From NCBI GenBank assembly GCA_963775295.1, contig CAVZIK010000006.1, positions 1 through 64,000 on the forward strand: a stretch of 64,000 nucleotides of DNA. Direction: 5' to 3'. This stretch comes from JAMDEO01 sp963775295. GTDB lineage: Bacteria > Actinomycetota > Thermoleophilia > RBG-16-64-13. Shown piece by piece: positions 9,860 to 19,093 of this stretch (positions within the stretch are counted from its first letter, which is position 1; the number at the start of each line of letters is the position of its first letter). A program made the position numbers and the translations under genes. The notes beneath the pieces were generated by a model that made no database searches, was not told where the DNA came from, and worked only from the letters and a program-made list of their open reading frames with translations.

Positions 9860-10126
9860 CAAGGCTGCAAGCGAGACGGATTGCAGACCATGACGATCTC
9901 GCTTAGCGAGCCCTTGGCTCTCGCACTCCACTTACCGCAGGGCTCAGGCACTGCCTCCAACAACAACGCCGTTGAAGCAACGTATTGGAATTACGCGCAG
10001 GTGTGTCCACAAACGGCAAGGATCACCGACCACACAAGGGAAATCACGCCGGCGCGTGTACTTTCGGTGAACATCTCGGCCCACCTCAGCTTGGTCTGCC
10101 CAGACTGCCGCTTCGGCGAACAAGAA

Positions 10127-10145
10127 AGCCCCGAAAAACGGGGCT
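10127..10145 (-). terminator. Intrinsic terminator hairpin after the tRNA remnant
   Basis: Reading leftward, AGCCCCG pairs with CGGGGCT around a five-T loop and is followed by TTCTT. It is the counterpart of the terminator after the intact tRNA-Lys gene and was probably copied with it. Confidence 0.6.
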
Positions 10146-10152
10146 CTTCTAG

Positions 10153-10187
10153 TGAGCTGTGATGGACTCGAACCATCGACGCTCGGA
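10153..10187 (-). pseudogene. tRNA-Lys 3'-half remnant (attachment-site copy)
   Basis: 35 bases match the T-arm, acceptor 3' strand and 3' anticodon-stem side of the tRNA-Lys at 13559-13631, with two mismatches. Just upstream the anticodon-arm stem is present, but the loop lacks T33, and no D-arm or 5' acceptor strand follows. It therefore cannot be a working tRNA. Confidence 0.7.
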
Positions 10188-10400
10188 CCTCAGGTCCGAC
10201 TCTGTGAATTGCCCTGGGTCCATTAGAGACTCAGTCGCCTGGGTCGGGCACCGCGCGCTGAACCCACGGGACCTGCAAGTCCGCCGCTGACTCGCGGGCA
10301 GCTCTCCCAATGTCAACGGCCTCGATAGCTGAATGATGATGGCTCGCTGATCGGCCGAATACTCCAGGCCATGGCTTCGTCCAACGCGCCCCAACGCATC

Positions 10401-10565
10401 CTATTTACCGGCGGTCTTGGCGGCCTCCTCAACCCACTTGCCAAAGGCTTCGGCGTTGGTGTACTTGTATGCCTTGAAGCCGTTCGCCTCGATCTGCCCC
10501 GGGATCACCCCCGGTGATCCAGTCTCGCCGTCGGAGTCTTTCAGATGATGAATCTGGACGGCCAA
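10401..10565 (-). pseudogene. C-terminal remnant of an unrecognised protein gene
   Basis: A leftward frame of 54 codons plus TAG, from a TTG at 10565, has protein-like composition (for example GVIPGQIEANGFKAYKYTN, then FGKWVEEAAKTAGK). It ends with a lysine-rich tail typical of a soluble protein. An in-frame TGA lies 11 codons upstream and there is no good ribosome site. It therefore looks like the 3' end of a disrupted gene inside the decayed element rather than a complete small gene. No family recognised. Confidence 0.35.
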
Positions 10566-10769
10566 GAGTCCATTCCCGCGCCGCCGGATTCACATTGCCA
10601 ACGACCGACCATTCTTGCCCGTGCGAGGTTCTTGGTTCAATCTCTCGTGGACCTCAGGATGAGCATCTGGTCGCGGATCATCCCGGATCTCACGCGGGAG
10701 ACGGCGAACCGAGCCTGGAGAGTTCATCCCGTCGTCCAAGAGGACCGACCCGGTCTCACCCGCAGCTTC

Positions 10770-12125
10770 CTAGCGCTCCACATGAAGATAGCCATCCTCT
10801 CCCTGTTCGAGCTTGAAGCCCGTCCCCTCTTGCAGGAGCTGGCGGTAGATATCGAATTCGTAAGGAGCCAGAAAACGAGGCGGTCTCACGGGAGCGACCG
10901 TCCCGCTGGATGACCCTGGGGGAATGGTCTGCGTCGGGTAGGCGAAACCAGACGGAATCCTGTCCGGAATGGGAATCACGTACCTGCCGTCATCAAGGGG
11001 AACAACGCGAGCATGGTGTTCCCACAGGTACTTGATCACCTGGTAGAGAGGGTCGCCATTATCGGCCGCCTTCTCGATATAGTCCGGCACTGGGCCACTC
11101 GCTGCGATTCCGGGTTGCGTACCGTTGGGGACAATCATGTCTTCCTGTTGAGTGGTTCCATCACTCCCCTTTGTCCGGAGCGTCGTGCCAGAGGTGGGGG
11201 AGGTCACCGGCAAGTCATCGCGCTGGATAGCGGAGGCGACGAACTCGGCTAACCCGCGCACGCCGTTTTGGCCCAGAGGGGGCCAGAAGGGCTTGGCGTC
11301 TTTCTTGAGAATTTGAGAGCTGACTGTGACCTGGAGTTGATCTGCGCGCAGGAGGTACGCCTTGTAGAGAAGACCAGCGGGGTCCGCGACCACAAACCCG
11401 TCGCCGAAGGAGCTACTGAAGCCCTCGAGGGCTAGAGCGCCGTCTTCACTGATCTTGTCGATTGCCAAGGGGCGTTCTTGACGAGTTATCGTCACCGTGA
11501 TGGATCCATTGCCCGTTTCCCCGGCGTCGATAGGCGCGTTATCTGCGGCACCCGGCTCAATCTTGATGACCATGCTGGGTCCGACCTCAAAATACTCAAG
11601 AGCACTCACCACTACCCAGTTCTCGAAAGAGTACTGGCGAAGGATCGCCTTGCTGAGATCTTTCGCCCAGGTGCTTTCCCGGTGCCGGGGATACGGCCCC
11701 GCCGGGAACTCCTCAGCCGATGCCACAGGCAGCCCAGGCGGGTAGGGATTGGCAAGAAGAGCGTGTGAGGCGGTGCCCGGAAATCCAGCGGTACTCTTAG
11801 ACCCATCCGTGATGACTAGAACGGGTTGTTGTTTGCCGAGGTGGGTGACACTTTCGAAGATACCTATCCCAAGTGCGACGACAACGACAACCGCAACCGT
11901 CGAGAGGATGAGCACGCGAGAAGTCATCCGCCTTCTGCTCGTAGACTTCGAAGCCGCGGACTTCACTCCCTGGCGCGGAGAACGAGTCTTCCTGGCCCAT
12001 CGCTCGGTCGGGGGTAGGGCGAGGCGCTCCTGGACACCCTGCCACTTGTCCGCCAAGGATGTGAGAGGCACGAGACCGTTGAGTCTGCTTCTCAGCTCGT
12101 CCTCTGATATGTGCAGAGACATCAT
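10770..12125 (-). CDS. Single-pass membrane protein coupled to the ECF sigma factor, possible anti-sigma factor
   Basis: A 451-aa protein with a cytoplasmic basic N-terminus of about 67 residues, one transmembrane segment at about 70-92 (VLILSTVAVVVVVALGIGIF) and a large extracytoplasmic domain of some 350 residues that I do not recognise. The start overlaps the sigma-factor stop by four bases (ATGA), so the two are co-translated. ECF sigma factors are usually followed by a membrane anti-sigma factor, and this topology fits. The N-terminus (SEDELRSRLNGLVP) lacks a zinc-binding HxxxCxxC motif, so the anti-sigma role rests on context alone. Confidence 0.7.
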   Translation of the reverse strand: MMSLHISEDELRSRLNGLVPLTSLADKWQGVQERLALPPTERWARKTRSPRQGVKSAASKSTSRRRMTSRVLILSTVAVVVVVALGIGIFESVTHLGKQQPVLVITDGSKSTAGFPGTASHALLANPYPPGLPVASAEEFPAGPYPRHRESTWAKDLSKAILRQYSFENWVVVSALEYFEVGPSMVIKIEPGAADNAPIDAGETGNGSITVTITRQERPLAIDKISEDGALALEGFSSSFGDGFVVADPAGLLYKAYLLRADQLQVTVSSQILKKDAKPFWPPLGQNGVRGLAEFVASAIQRDDLPVTSPTSGTTLRTKGSDGTTQQEDMIVPNGTQPGIAASGPVPDYIEKAADNGDPLYQVIKYLWEHHARVVPLDDGRYVIPIPDRIPSGFAYPTQTIPPGSSSGTVAPVRPPRFLAPYEFDIYRQLLQEGTGFKLEQGEDGYLHVER

Positions 12126-12796
12126 TCAGCCTCCATTGTGCGTCGAAGCGTATTGCGCGCGCGGTCAAGGTGTCGTTTCACCGATCCTTCGGATATGTCC
12201 ATGGACTCGGCGACCTCCCTCAGGGTGAAATCGCCGACGTAGTGAAGAGCGACCACAGTCCGTTGCCGGGTCGGAAGAGCTCGGACCGCCCGCCAAAGCA
12301 GAGGGTCAGTCTCGACAGGCAAACCTCGAGTCTGAACGCTCAGTTGCTGGCCCAGCCGAGAGAGCAAGGGCATCCGTCTTTGCAGAAAGCGTTGGCGGTC
12401 ACGGACCAGGTTGATGGCCACCTTTCGCACCCAGGCAACCTGGTGCTCATATGTTCCGACCCGCTCCCAGTCCTCACACAGTCTGGCGAAGGCTTCCTGC
12501 ACCGCGTCCCGTGCCAGGTCGGGATCTGCGGTGATCAAGCTGAGGGAACGGGTGAGAGGCTCATAGTGCTCTCGAAAGAGTGACTCGGGTGAAGGGTGGT
12601 CCGAGGTGTCCGCCCGATTGAGGCTTCGCTTTGGACCCAGCACGTTCCAACTGAACGTCTTGGTCGCCTCATCGATCAGCAAAGGACTAGCGTCGCGCGG
12701 CGGCATATTGCTGAAGAGGTTCTGGAGTGCGATGTTCAAAAAGTTACCCCTTTCCCAGGTCAGTCTGTTGACCGGGGCCAAGTGCAGATCTCCCAT
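12122..12796 (-). CDS. ECF-family RNA polymerase sigma factor
   Basis: Sigma-70 region 2 (FREHYEPLTRSLSLITADPD, then DAVQEAFARLCEDWERV and WVRKVAINLVRDRQRF) and region 4 (LPTRQRTVVALHYVGDF, then VAESMDISEGSVKRHLDRAR) are complete, giving a SigE/SigM-like ECF sigma factor. The conserved part is only about the last 158 residues. The ATG at 12796 (223 aa) has AAGGGTAGG upstream. A shorter start at 12706 is also possible because the N-terminal part overlaps sequence resembling insertion-sequence ends. Translationally coupled to the downstream membrane protein. Target genes unknown. Confidence 0.85.
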   Translation of the reverse strand: MGDLHLAPVNRLTWERGNFLNIALQNLFSNMPPRDASPLLIDEATKTFSWNVLGPKRSLNRADTSDHPSPESLFREHYEPLTRSLSLITADPDLARDAVQEAFARLCEDWERVGTYEHQVAWVRKVAINLVRDRQRFLQRRMPLLSRLGQQLSVQTRGLPVETDPLLWRAVRALPTRQRTVVALHYVGDFTLREVAESMDISEGSVKRHLDRARNTLRRTMEAE

Positions 12797-13020
12797 TGGT
12801 CCTACCCTTAACGTCTGGGCGGCTGTTTCGGTTGACACCCGCCAATGAGCGTCCCCCCGACTGGCGACGCGGGCGCTCAAGGCGTGGTCAACTTGCCACC
12901 ATTTTGGGCAGGCAGGACGCGGAGCTGACCTGACCCGCTGAAATCGGTCCCCGAAGCTTATGAATTAGAACCGACAAGGGAGGAGGCTGGAGTTACCCCG
13001 TTTCCGTTGACACCTTCCTA

Positions 13021-13110
13021 TTAGACAGCCAGTGCTGCCCGATCTCCGTTTCCTAGCATCCTCTCGAACTCTGCCAGGCTCAAGTAGCCGAGTGATGAAT
13101 GTCTCCGATC
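13021..13110 (-). pseudogene. C-terminal remnant of an IS3-family transposase
   Basis: The last 30 codons read RRHSSLGYLSLAEFERML and end in TAA; this is the typical C-terminus of the IS3-group OrfB integrase core. Upstream the frame continues into unrelated sequence, so only the tail survives. Just beyond the stop comes sequence starting TGTCAACGG and containing GGGGTAACT, which could be the element's right end. Confidence 0.7.
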
Positions 13111-13186
13111 ACCCGCATCGTGACTCCCATCCGGCCAAGCGTTCGGGCGATGAGCAAGTGCTTGCGCCGGACCCCGGGACACCTCC

Positions 13187-13387
13187 GCATTCTTCGTAGA
13201 TGGGGCCCGGTGCTTCCCACCGGAGGACTCGGGCGGAATAGTAGGGTATGAGGACCTTCACGCAGTCCTTCCCGACCCCGACGACCCCGAGAACGATGAG
13301 TGCAGCCACTGGGTCGGCAAAGGCTTTGACCCGGAGCAGTTTGACCGCGGGGCGGCCAACGAGCGGCTTTGGACGCTACGGTCGTAG
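13187..13387 (+). pseudogene. C-terminal remnant of a plasmid pRiA4b ORF-3-like protein
   Basis: A rightward frame ending at TAG (13385-13387) reads CFPPEDSGGIVGYEDL, then HWVGKGFDPEQFDRGAANERL. This matches the conserved C-terminus of the pRiA4b ORF-3 family (PPEDCGG...GYED...FDPE.FD...N..L). No start or N-terminal domain is present upstream, where the IS3 remnant lies on the other strand. Members are frequent on plasmids and mobile elements; function unknown. Confidence 0.7.
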
Positions 13388-13460
13388 TTCTTCAGGATCT
13401 TGGTCGGCCGCTTGAAGAGACACCAACTCTGGGCTCCCGATACCCCACTGGGTATGGCGG

Positions 13461-13593
13461 CGTGTACTTTCGGTGAACTTCTTCGAGAGAATTAACGCCG
13501 CGCGCTGATCGGGCCAAATCTGCCAACGGAAAAGCCCCGCAAAACGGGGCTTTCATAATGAGCCGTGATGGACTCGAACCATCGACCCTCGGA
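13461..13593. repeat. Right copy of the diverged direct repeat, containing the tRNA-Lys 3' half
   Basis: Partner of 10055-10187: the same gtgtactttcggtgaac block, terminator position and tRNA 3'-half, with identical spacing. It includes the 3' part of the intact tRNA-Lys, so this end would be the tRNA-side attachment site. Confidence 0.65.
13527..13553 (-). terminator. Intrinsic terminator of tRNA-Lys
   Basis: Leftward: AAAGCCCCG, loop TTTTG, CGGGGCTTTT. A nine-pair GC-rich stem ends in a T run and starts six bases after the tRNA discriminator base. Confidence 0.85.
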
Positions 13594-13631
13594 TTAAAAG
13601 TCCGGTGCTCTACCAACTGAGCTAACGGCCC
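13559..13631 (-). tRNA. tRNA-Lys (anticodon TTT)
   Basis: 73 bases fold into a full cloverleaf. The acceptor GGGCCGT pairs with ACGGCTC with one G-U pair, the D-arm contains AGCTCAGTTGGTAGAGC, the anticodon loop is CTTTTAA and the T-arm contains GGTTCGAGTCC. CCA is not encoded; the discriminator base is A. A terminator follows directly. Its 3' half is repeated at 10153-10187. Confidence 0.97.
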
Positions 13632-13837
13632 ACGCAGGAGGGTGAGTTTAGCCTTCGACCGCCTGCCTGTCAACGCGCCCTTCCGCATCACGTTATGAAA
13701 TCCTAATCTAATTCTTACTCTTATCTTATTCTTGGCTGCCTACACTATGGCCAAGTCAAACCGAGGTGCGGTACGCGTCACGAGCGACAGGCAGCATGCT
13801 CCGCGCTGGTCGGCCTCGCTCACGAAAAGGCTGGTGC

Positions 13838-14890
13838 ATGGCGTTAGTCAAGAAAAGGCTCGTCACTTTCGCTCTGGTCGCCTCTCTCATGCTTTTCGGC
13901 GTCGTGTCCGGGCTCTTCTTCCCCAGTTCAGCCCTGGCCTGGGACAACTGCCCTAAGGGACTCGTAAACGATCCCTACCCTGGGCGATGCGGGCGCTACG
14001 TTGATACGAACGGCGACAGCATCTGCGACCTGTCCCAACCGAGGCCGGCGGTCTCCACGACTACCACAACCCAACCTAAGACAACCACGACCACCGCTCT
14101 CGCCGTGACCACGACTACCGCGGGCGAGCCCCCGACAGGCAACTGCCCGCTCGGCCCTTGCATCGGTTGCGGCATTTGTTTGGGCATCGGCACTTTGGTG
14201 GCTGGATCCTCGAACGCGGCGACCGCCGAGGCCGCTAATACCGGCAACACCTACGCCATCTCCGGCGCCGCTGCCGCGGGAGCGGCCGTGGCTGTCGCCA
14301 CGAGTTCTGCGACCACTTCCACCACCACGCCCACCTCGGGCGGTTCCGACGGTTCCGCCAGCGCCGCCTCCACAGGCTTGGATTCGGCCGACCAGGTGAC
14401 CCCCGGCTCAGGAGGTTCCTCACTCGTGACCCACTACAATGTCAGCCCCATAGCCATCGCGTTCTTTCTTGTCTACGCGGTGAGTTTCGCCCTCTACAAG
14501 ACCAAGAAGATCAAGATCCACGTCCACCGCAAGATCTGGAACGTCTTGCTTCTGGCGACATTTCTCATCACGGGCATCTTCGGGCTGGTCCTCACCATCC
14601 AACTCGACTACGCGTTGCCGTTCACGCTCCCGTTCAACCTGCTCTTCTGGCATGTGGAGGCCGGCGTGGCGATGACGCTCATCTCGCTCTTTCACGTCGG
14701 CTGGCATTTCAACTACTATCGGAACTTGCTGAGGTCCAGCCGGAAGAAGGTCAGGGCGGCGCGCGAGATGGAGTCCGTTCCCGTGGCCGACCAGCGGCAA
14801 CGGGCCTGGCAAGAACGCGAACATCGCCGCAGGGAGCGTGAAGCCCGGCGCGGAACCATCCCCCGGCGTGAGTTCGAACCCGAACTCTGA
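13838..14890 (+). CDS. Exported membrane protein with a Cys cluster and a DUF4405/cytochrome b-like helical domain
   Basis: 350 aa. An N-terminal signal sequence (LVTFALVASLMLFGVVSGLFF, cut near SALA-W) is followed by a mature part with YVDTNGDSICD, an EF-hand-like acidic loop. Next come a Thr-rich linker and a CPLGPCIGCGICLG cluster (C-x4-C-x2-C-x2-C). The C-terminal half has four hydrophobic helices with spaced His (HVHRKIWN; HVEAGVAM; HVGWHFNYY), like membrane haem proteins of the DUF4405 type, then a charged cytoplasmic tail. An electron-transfer role at the membrane is inferred. The ATG at 13838 was chosen because it begins the signal peptide; the frame is open 24 codons upstream. Confidence 0.7.
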   Translation: MALVKKRLVTFALVASLMLFGVVSGLFFPSSALAWDNCPKGLVNDPYPGRCGRYVDTNGDSICDLSQPRPAVSTTTTTQPKTTTTTALAVTTTTAGEPPTGNCPLGPCIGCGICLGIGTLVAGSSNAATAEAANTGNTYAISGAAAAGAAVAVATSSATTSTTTPTSGGSDGSASAASTGLDSADQVTPGSGGSSLVTHYNVSPIAIAFFLVYAVSFALYKTKKIKIHVHRKIWNVLLLATFLITGIFGLVLTIQLDYALPFTLPFNLLFWHVEAGVAMTLISLFHVGWHFNYYRNLLRSSRKKVRAAREMESVPVADQRQRAWQEREHRRREREARRGTIPRREFEPEL

Positions 14891-14904
14891 CGTCAGGAGG
14901 CAGC

Positions 14905-15606
14905 ATGAGAATCGACGTCCTGCAGCACGTGCGGTACGAAGGACCGGCAGCCATCTCCGAGTGGGCCCAGTCCCGAGGGCATGAGATCCGGATCACCGAC
15001 GTATCTTTGGCGGATCCACCGCCAGTCGAAAGCATCGAACTCTTGGTGATCCTGGGCGGCCCGATGAATATCTACCAGGAGGCGGAATATCCCTGGTTGG
15101 CAAAGGAGAAGGCATTCCTCAAGGCTGCGATCGAGGGGGGAAAGGTCGTCTTGGGTATCTGTCTCGGCGGTCAACTACTGGCCGACGTTCTCGGCGGCAA
15201 GGTCATCAGGGGTGATCACATGGAGATCGGATGGTTTCCGGTGGAGATCACCGAGAATGGACATCACTTGGAACTCATCGATGGCTTTCCAACGCGGTTC
15301 ATCGCCCTGCACTGGCACGGGGACACATTCTCCATCCCGCCGGGATCGGTGCACCTCGCCTCGTCGACCGCGTGCAAGAACCAAGCGTTCGCCTACGATG
15401 GCGGCCGAGTGATCGGGCTGCAGTTCCATTGGGAAGAGACCAGAGACTCGCTGTCCCTGCTGATAGACAACGCGTCCGCCGACCTTGTCCCGGGTGAGTG
15501 GATAGAGACCCCCAAGGAGCTGCTGGCTCCCTACGCGCCCTTCGAGTTAGGACACGACTTGCTGTTCCGCCTGCTGGACCGCATGGCCGAGAAGGTCGGC
15601 GCCTAG
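14905..15606 (+). CDS. Class I glutamine amidotransferase (GuaA-like)
   Basis: A 233-aa stand-alone class I glutamine amidotransferase. The nucleophile elbow is GICLGGQ (Cys near residue 87) and the His/Glu pair lies in LQFHWEE (near residue 176). The oxyanion segment LGGPMN is at about 50-55. It resembles the GuaA-N-like group that hydrolyses glutamine or related gamma-glutamyl compounds; the substrate is unknown and no synthase domain is attached. It lies 14 bases after the preceding gene. An inverted repeat separates it from the convergent purH. Confidence 0.88.
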   Translation: MRIDVLQHVRYEGPAAISEWAQSRGHEIRITDVSLADPPPVESIELLVILGGPMNIYQEAEYPWLAKEKAFLKAAIEGGKVVLGICLGGQLLADVLGGKVIRGDHMEIGWFPVEITENGHHLELIDGFPTRFIALHWHGDTFSIPPGSVHLASSTACKNQAFAYDGGRVIGLQFHWEETRDSLSLLIDNASADLVPGEWIETPKELLAPYAPFELGHDLLFRLLDRMAEKVGA

Positions 15607-15643
15607 CCCGGCCGAGCCCAGGGCGAGCGGAACCCCAAAAGCA

Positions 15644-15721
15644 GCCGAGCCCGATACTCGTCCGCGAAGCGAGCCCGCATTGGAGTACGGGTTGCGGGAG
15701 CGGACGAGTATCGGGCTCGGC
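15644..15721. terminator. Long inverted repeat between convergent genes, probable bidirectional terminator
   Basis: The 22-base arms at 15644-15665 and 15700-15721 are perfect inverted copies. The 34-base loop contains a second six-pair stem (15674-15679 with 15693-15698). It lies between the ends of two convergent genes. No T run follows the stem, so it may act through RNA structure or be a small mobile palindrome. Confidence 0.6.
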
Positions 15722-15727
15722 CCACTC

Positions 15728-17266
<1,539 letters not shown>

Positions 17267-17327
17267 CCTTGTATCCTCCCTCGCTCTTTGCCCGGTCCCG
17301 CTGCCGGGCAGCTATTACTCTTTCTCT

Positions 17328-18041
17328 CTAGGACACCCGCACCAGGCGGGATCCAGGAAGCGGCGGCTGGACCTTGCCGGCCGCGATCATTCGTATAGTC
17401 CGGGGCAACAAGTCATGCTCCACTTTGTGGATCCGTTCCGCCAGGCTCTCGGATGTGTCTCCATCCTCCACCCGCACCGGCTCCTGCGCGATCACAGGCC
17501 CTGAGTCCATCTCGTCCTCCACGAAGTGGACGGTCACGCCCGTGACCTTCGCACCGTAGTCGAGGGCGTCGGCGATGCCCCTCGTCCCCGGGAATGCCGG
17601 CAGCAGAGCCGGGTGCACGTTGATGATCCTGTTGCGGAAGGCTTCGATGAACGACGAGTGCAGCAGCCGCATATACCCCGCCAGAACCACTAGGTCGATG
17701 TTGAGGTCGTTGATAGCGGCAGCCACGTGCAGGTCGTGGGCTTCGAGCGAATCGTACCGATCGAACGGGATGACGGCTGTGGGGATACCGGCCGCCCAGG
17801 CCCGCTTGACAGCCGGAGCATCCTTGACGTCGCTGATGACGATAGCGACCTCGATAATGGGGATACGCGCCTGGATGAGCTCGTCGTCGTCGTCAACCTG
17901 GATGGTCTCGTCGATGGCCTTCCTGTGAAGCTTGTCTATGATCGCCTGCAGATTCGTCCCCTTGCCCGAGGCCAGCACGGCCACCGTATACTTGGGCACC
18001 AACTGCTTTTCGCTCAATTCGATTGAACAATCCTTGCTCAC
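17328..18041 (-). CDS. purN: Phosphoribosylglycinamide formyltransferase (PurN)
   Basis: Formylates GAR with 10-formyl-THF. Catalytic Asn-His are in NVHPALLPAFPG and the catalytic Asp in DEMDSGPVI. At 237 aa it is longer than the usual 190-210. About 14 residues precede the conserved VAVLASGKGTNLQA, and an acidic insertion (TIQVDDDDELIQARIP) follows the first helix. The GTG start overlaps the purM stop (GTGA), indicating coupling. The insertion is in frame, so the enzyme should work. Confidence 0.95.
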   Translation of the reverse strand: MSKDCSIELSEKQLVPKYTVAVLASGKGTNLQAIIDKLHRKAIDETIQVDDDDELIQARIPIIEVAIVISDVKDAPAVKRAWAAGIPTAVIPFDRYDSLEAHDLHVAAAINDLNIDLVVLAGYMRLLHSSFIEAFRNRIINVHPALLPAFPGTRGIADALDYGAKVTGVTVHFVEDEMDSGPVIAQEPVRVEDGDTSESLAERIHKVEHDLLPRTIRMIAAGKVQPPLPGSRLVRVS

Positions 18042-19093
18042 AACAATCCTCCCAAGGTCACCTTGGCGTCCCCCGCGGTGACCTCGCCTAGACGCATGAC
18101 AGTCTCTCCGGCGTTCAGCAGGCGCACCACGGCGTCCTCCACGGCCGGCGCAGGCATTACGAGAACGAAGCCGACGCCCATATTGAACGTACTGAACATC
18201 TCCTCATCGCCGATGTCGCCAAGATTCTGGATGGCGCGGAACATCGGCGGGATCTTCCACTCGCTGAAGCGGAGACGGGCGGACAGACCGTCCGGGATGA
18301 CTCGGGACAGATTCCCGATCATGCCGCCGCCGGTGATGTGCGCCATCGCCCGCACTGGGACGCCCGCCTCGAGAAGGCCGAGGACACTTTTCACGTAGAT
18401 GCGCGTGGGCTTGAGCAATGTCTCGGAGATGGTGTCCTCGAAGTGGGGAAACTTATCCTCGAGGCGGCAGTCATTGACATCGAGCACTCGCCGCACGAGC
18501 GAATAGCCGTTTGAGTGAAAACCGCTCGACGCCAGACCGATAACGACGTCGCCTTCGGCCACCTGCGAACCGTCTATCATCTTGCCCCGCTCGCCGATGC
18601 CCACGCAGAAACCCGCGACATCGAACTCCCCGGCGGAATACAACCCGGGCATCTCTGCCATCTCGCCGCCCACGAGCGCGCAGCCCGCCCGGCGACAGCC
18701 CTCGGCCACACCGGCGACTATTTGAACCATCTCGGAGGGCACGAGTCTGCCCACAGCCACGTAGTCGAGGAACAAAACGGGACGCGCGCCGACGGTCAGC
18801 ACGTCGTTGACCGACATGGCCACCAGATCGATACCCACCGTGTCGAGTCTTCCCGTCTCCTGTGCAAGCAACAGTTTCGTGCCCACGCCATCCGTGGCCG
18901 TCACCAGGACCGGGTGGGATAGATTCTTGGGAACCTCGTAGAGACCGGCGAACCCGCCCAACGACCCGATCACGCCCGGGATGTAGGTGCTTTCCACGTC
19001 CTCTTTGATGAGCCGGACGGCTTCCTCCCCCGCCTCGATATCCACTCCTGCGGAGCGATAGCTGAGTTCGTCGTCATCAGGGAGACTGGGCAC
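18038..19093 (-). CDS. purM: Phosphoribosylformylglycinamidine cyclo-ligase (AIR synthetase, PurM)
   Basis: ATP-dependent ring closure of FGAM to AIR. 351 aa, normal. Family motifs include TDGVGTKLLLAQ, DLVAMSVND, ALVGGEMAEMPGLY and GLASSGFHSNGYS, then AHITGGGMIGN. The GTG start lies inside the 3' end of the small membrane-protein gene (17-base overlap). No good ATG is near. First purine gene of the purM-purN-purH group; the FGAM synthetase genes (purL/Q/S) are not in the window. Confidence 0.96.
   Translation of the reverse strand: MPSLPDDDELSYRSAGVDIEAGEEAVRLIKEDVESTYIPGVIGSLGGFAGLYEVPKNLSHPVLVTATDGVGTKLLLAQETGRLDTVGIDLVAMSVNDVLTVGARPVLFLDYVAVGRLVPSEMVQIVAGVAEGCRRAGCALVGGEMAEMPGLYSAGEFDVAGFCVGIGERGKMIDGSQVAEGDVVIGLASSGFHSNGYSLVRRVLDVNDCRLEDKFPHFEDTISETLLKPTRIYVKSVLGLLEAGVPVRAMAHITGGGMIGNLSRVIPDGLSARLRFSEWKIPPMFRAIQNLGDIGDEEMFSTFNMGVGFVLVMPAPAVEDAVVRLLNAGETVMRLGEVTAGDAKVTLGGLL

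Larger units (their letters stand above)
10055..10187. repeat. Left copy of a diverged direct repeat derived from the tRNA-Lys 3' region
   Basis: This stretch matches 13461-13593 at fixed spacing. A 17-base block (gtgtactttcggtgaac) and a block ending in the tRNA T-arm are both 105 bases apart in each copy. The sequence between them is diverged except for a terminator hairpin at the same place. The last 35 bases match the tRNA-Lys 3' half with two mismatches. Direct repeats of a tRNA 3' end are what site-specific integration into a tRNA gene leaves. This copy would be the distal attachment site of an element between 10190 and 13560. Confidence 0.65.

Noticed and set aside
9881..10162. 93-codon rightward frame after the AAA_13 gene
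   Set aside because: It runs through the attachment repeat and terminator; composition does not resemble a protein.
10185..10260. A complete tRNA (for example tRNA-Leu or tRNA-Ser) left of the remnant
   Set aside because: No D-arm or 5' acceptor strand is present and the loop lacks the invariant T33.
10149..10394. 81-codon leftward frame running through the tRNA remnant
   Set aside because: It crosses the tRNA-derived repeat, has low-quality composition and no ribosome site.
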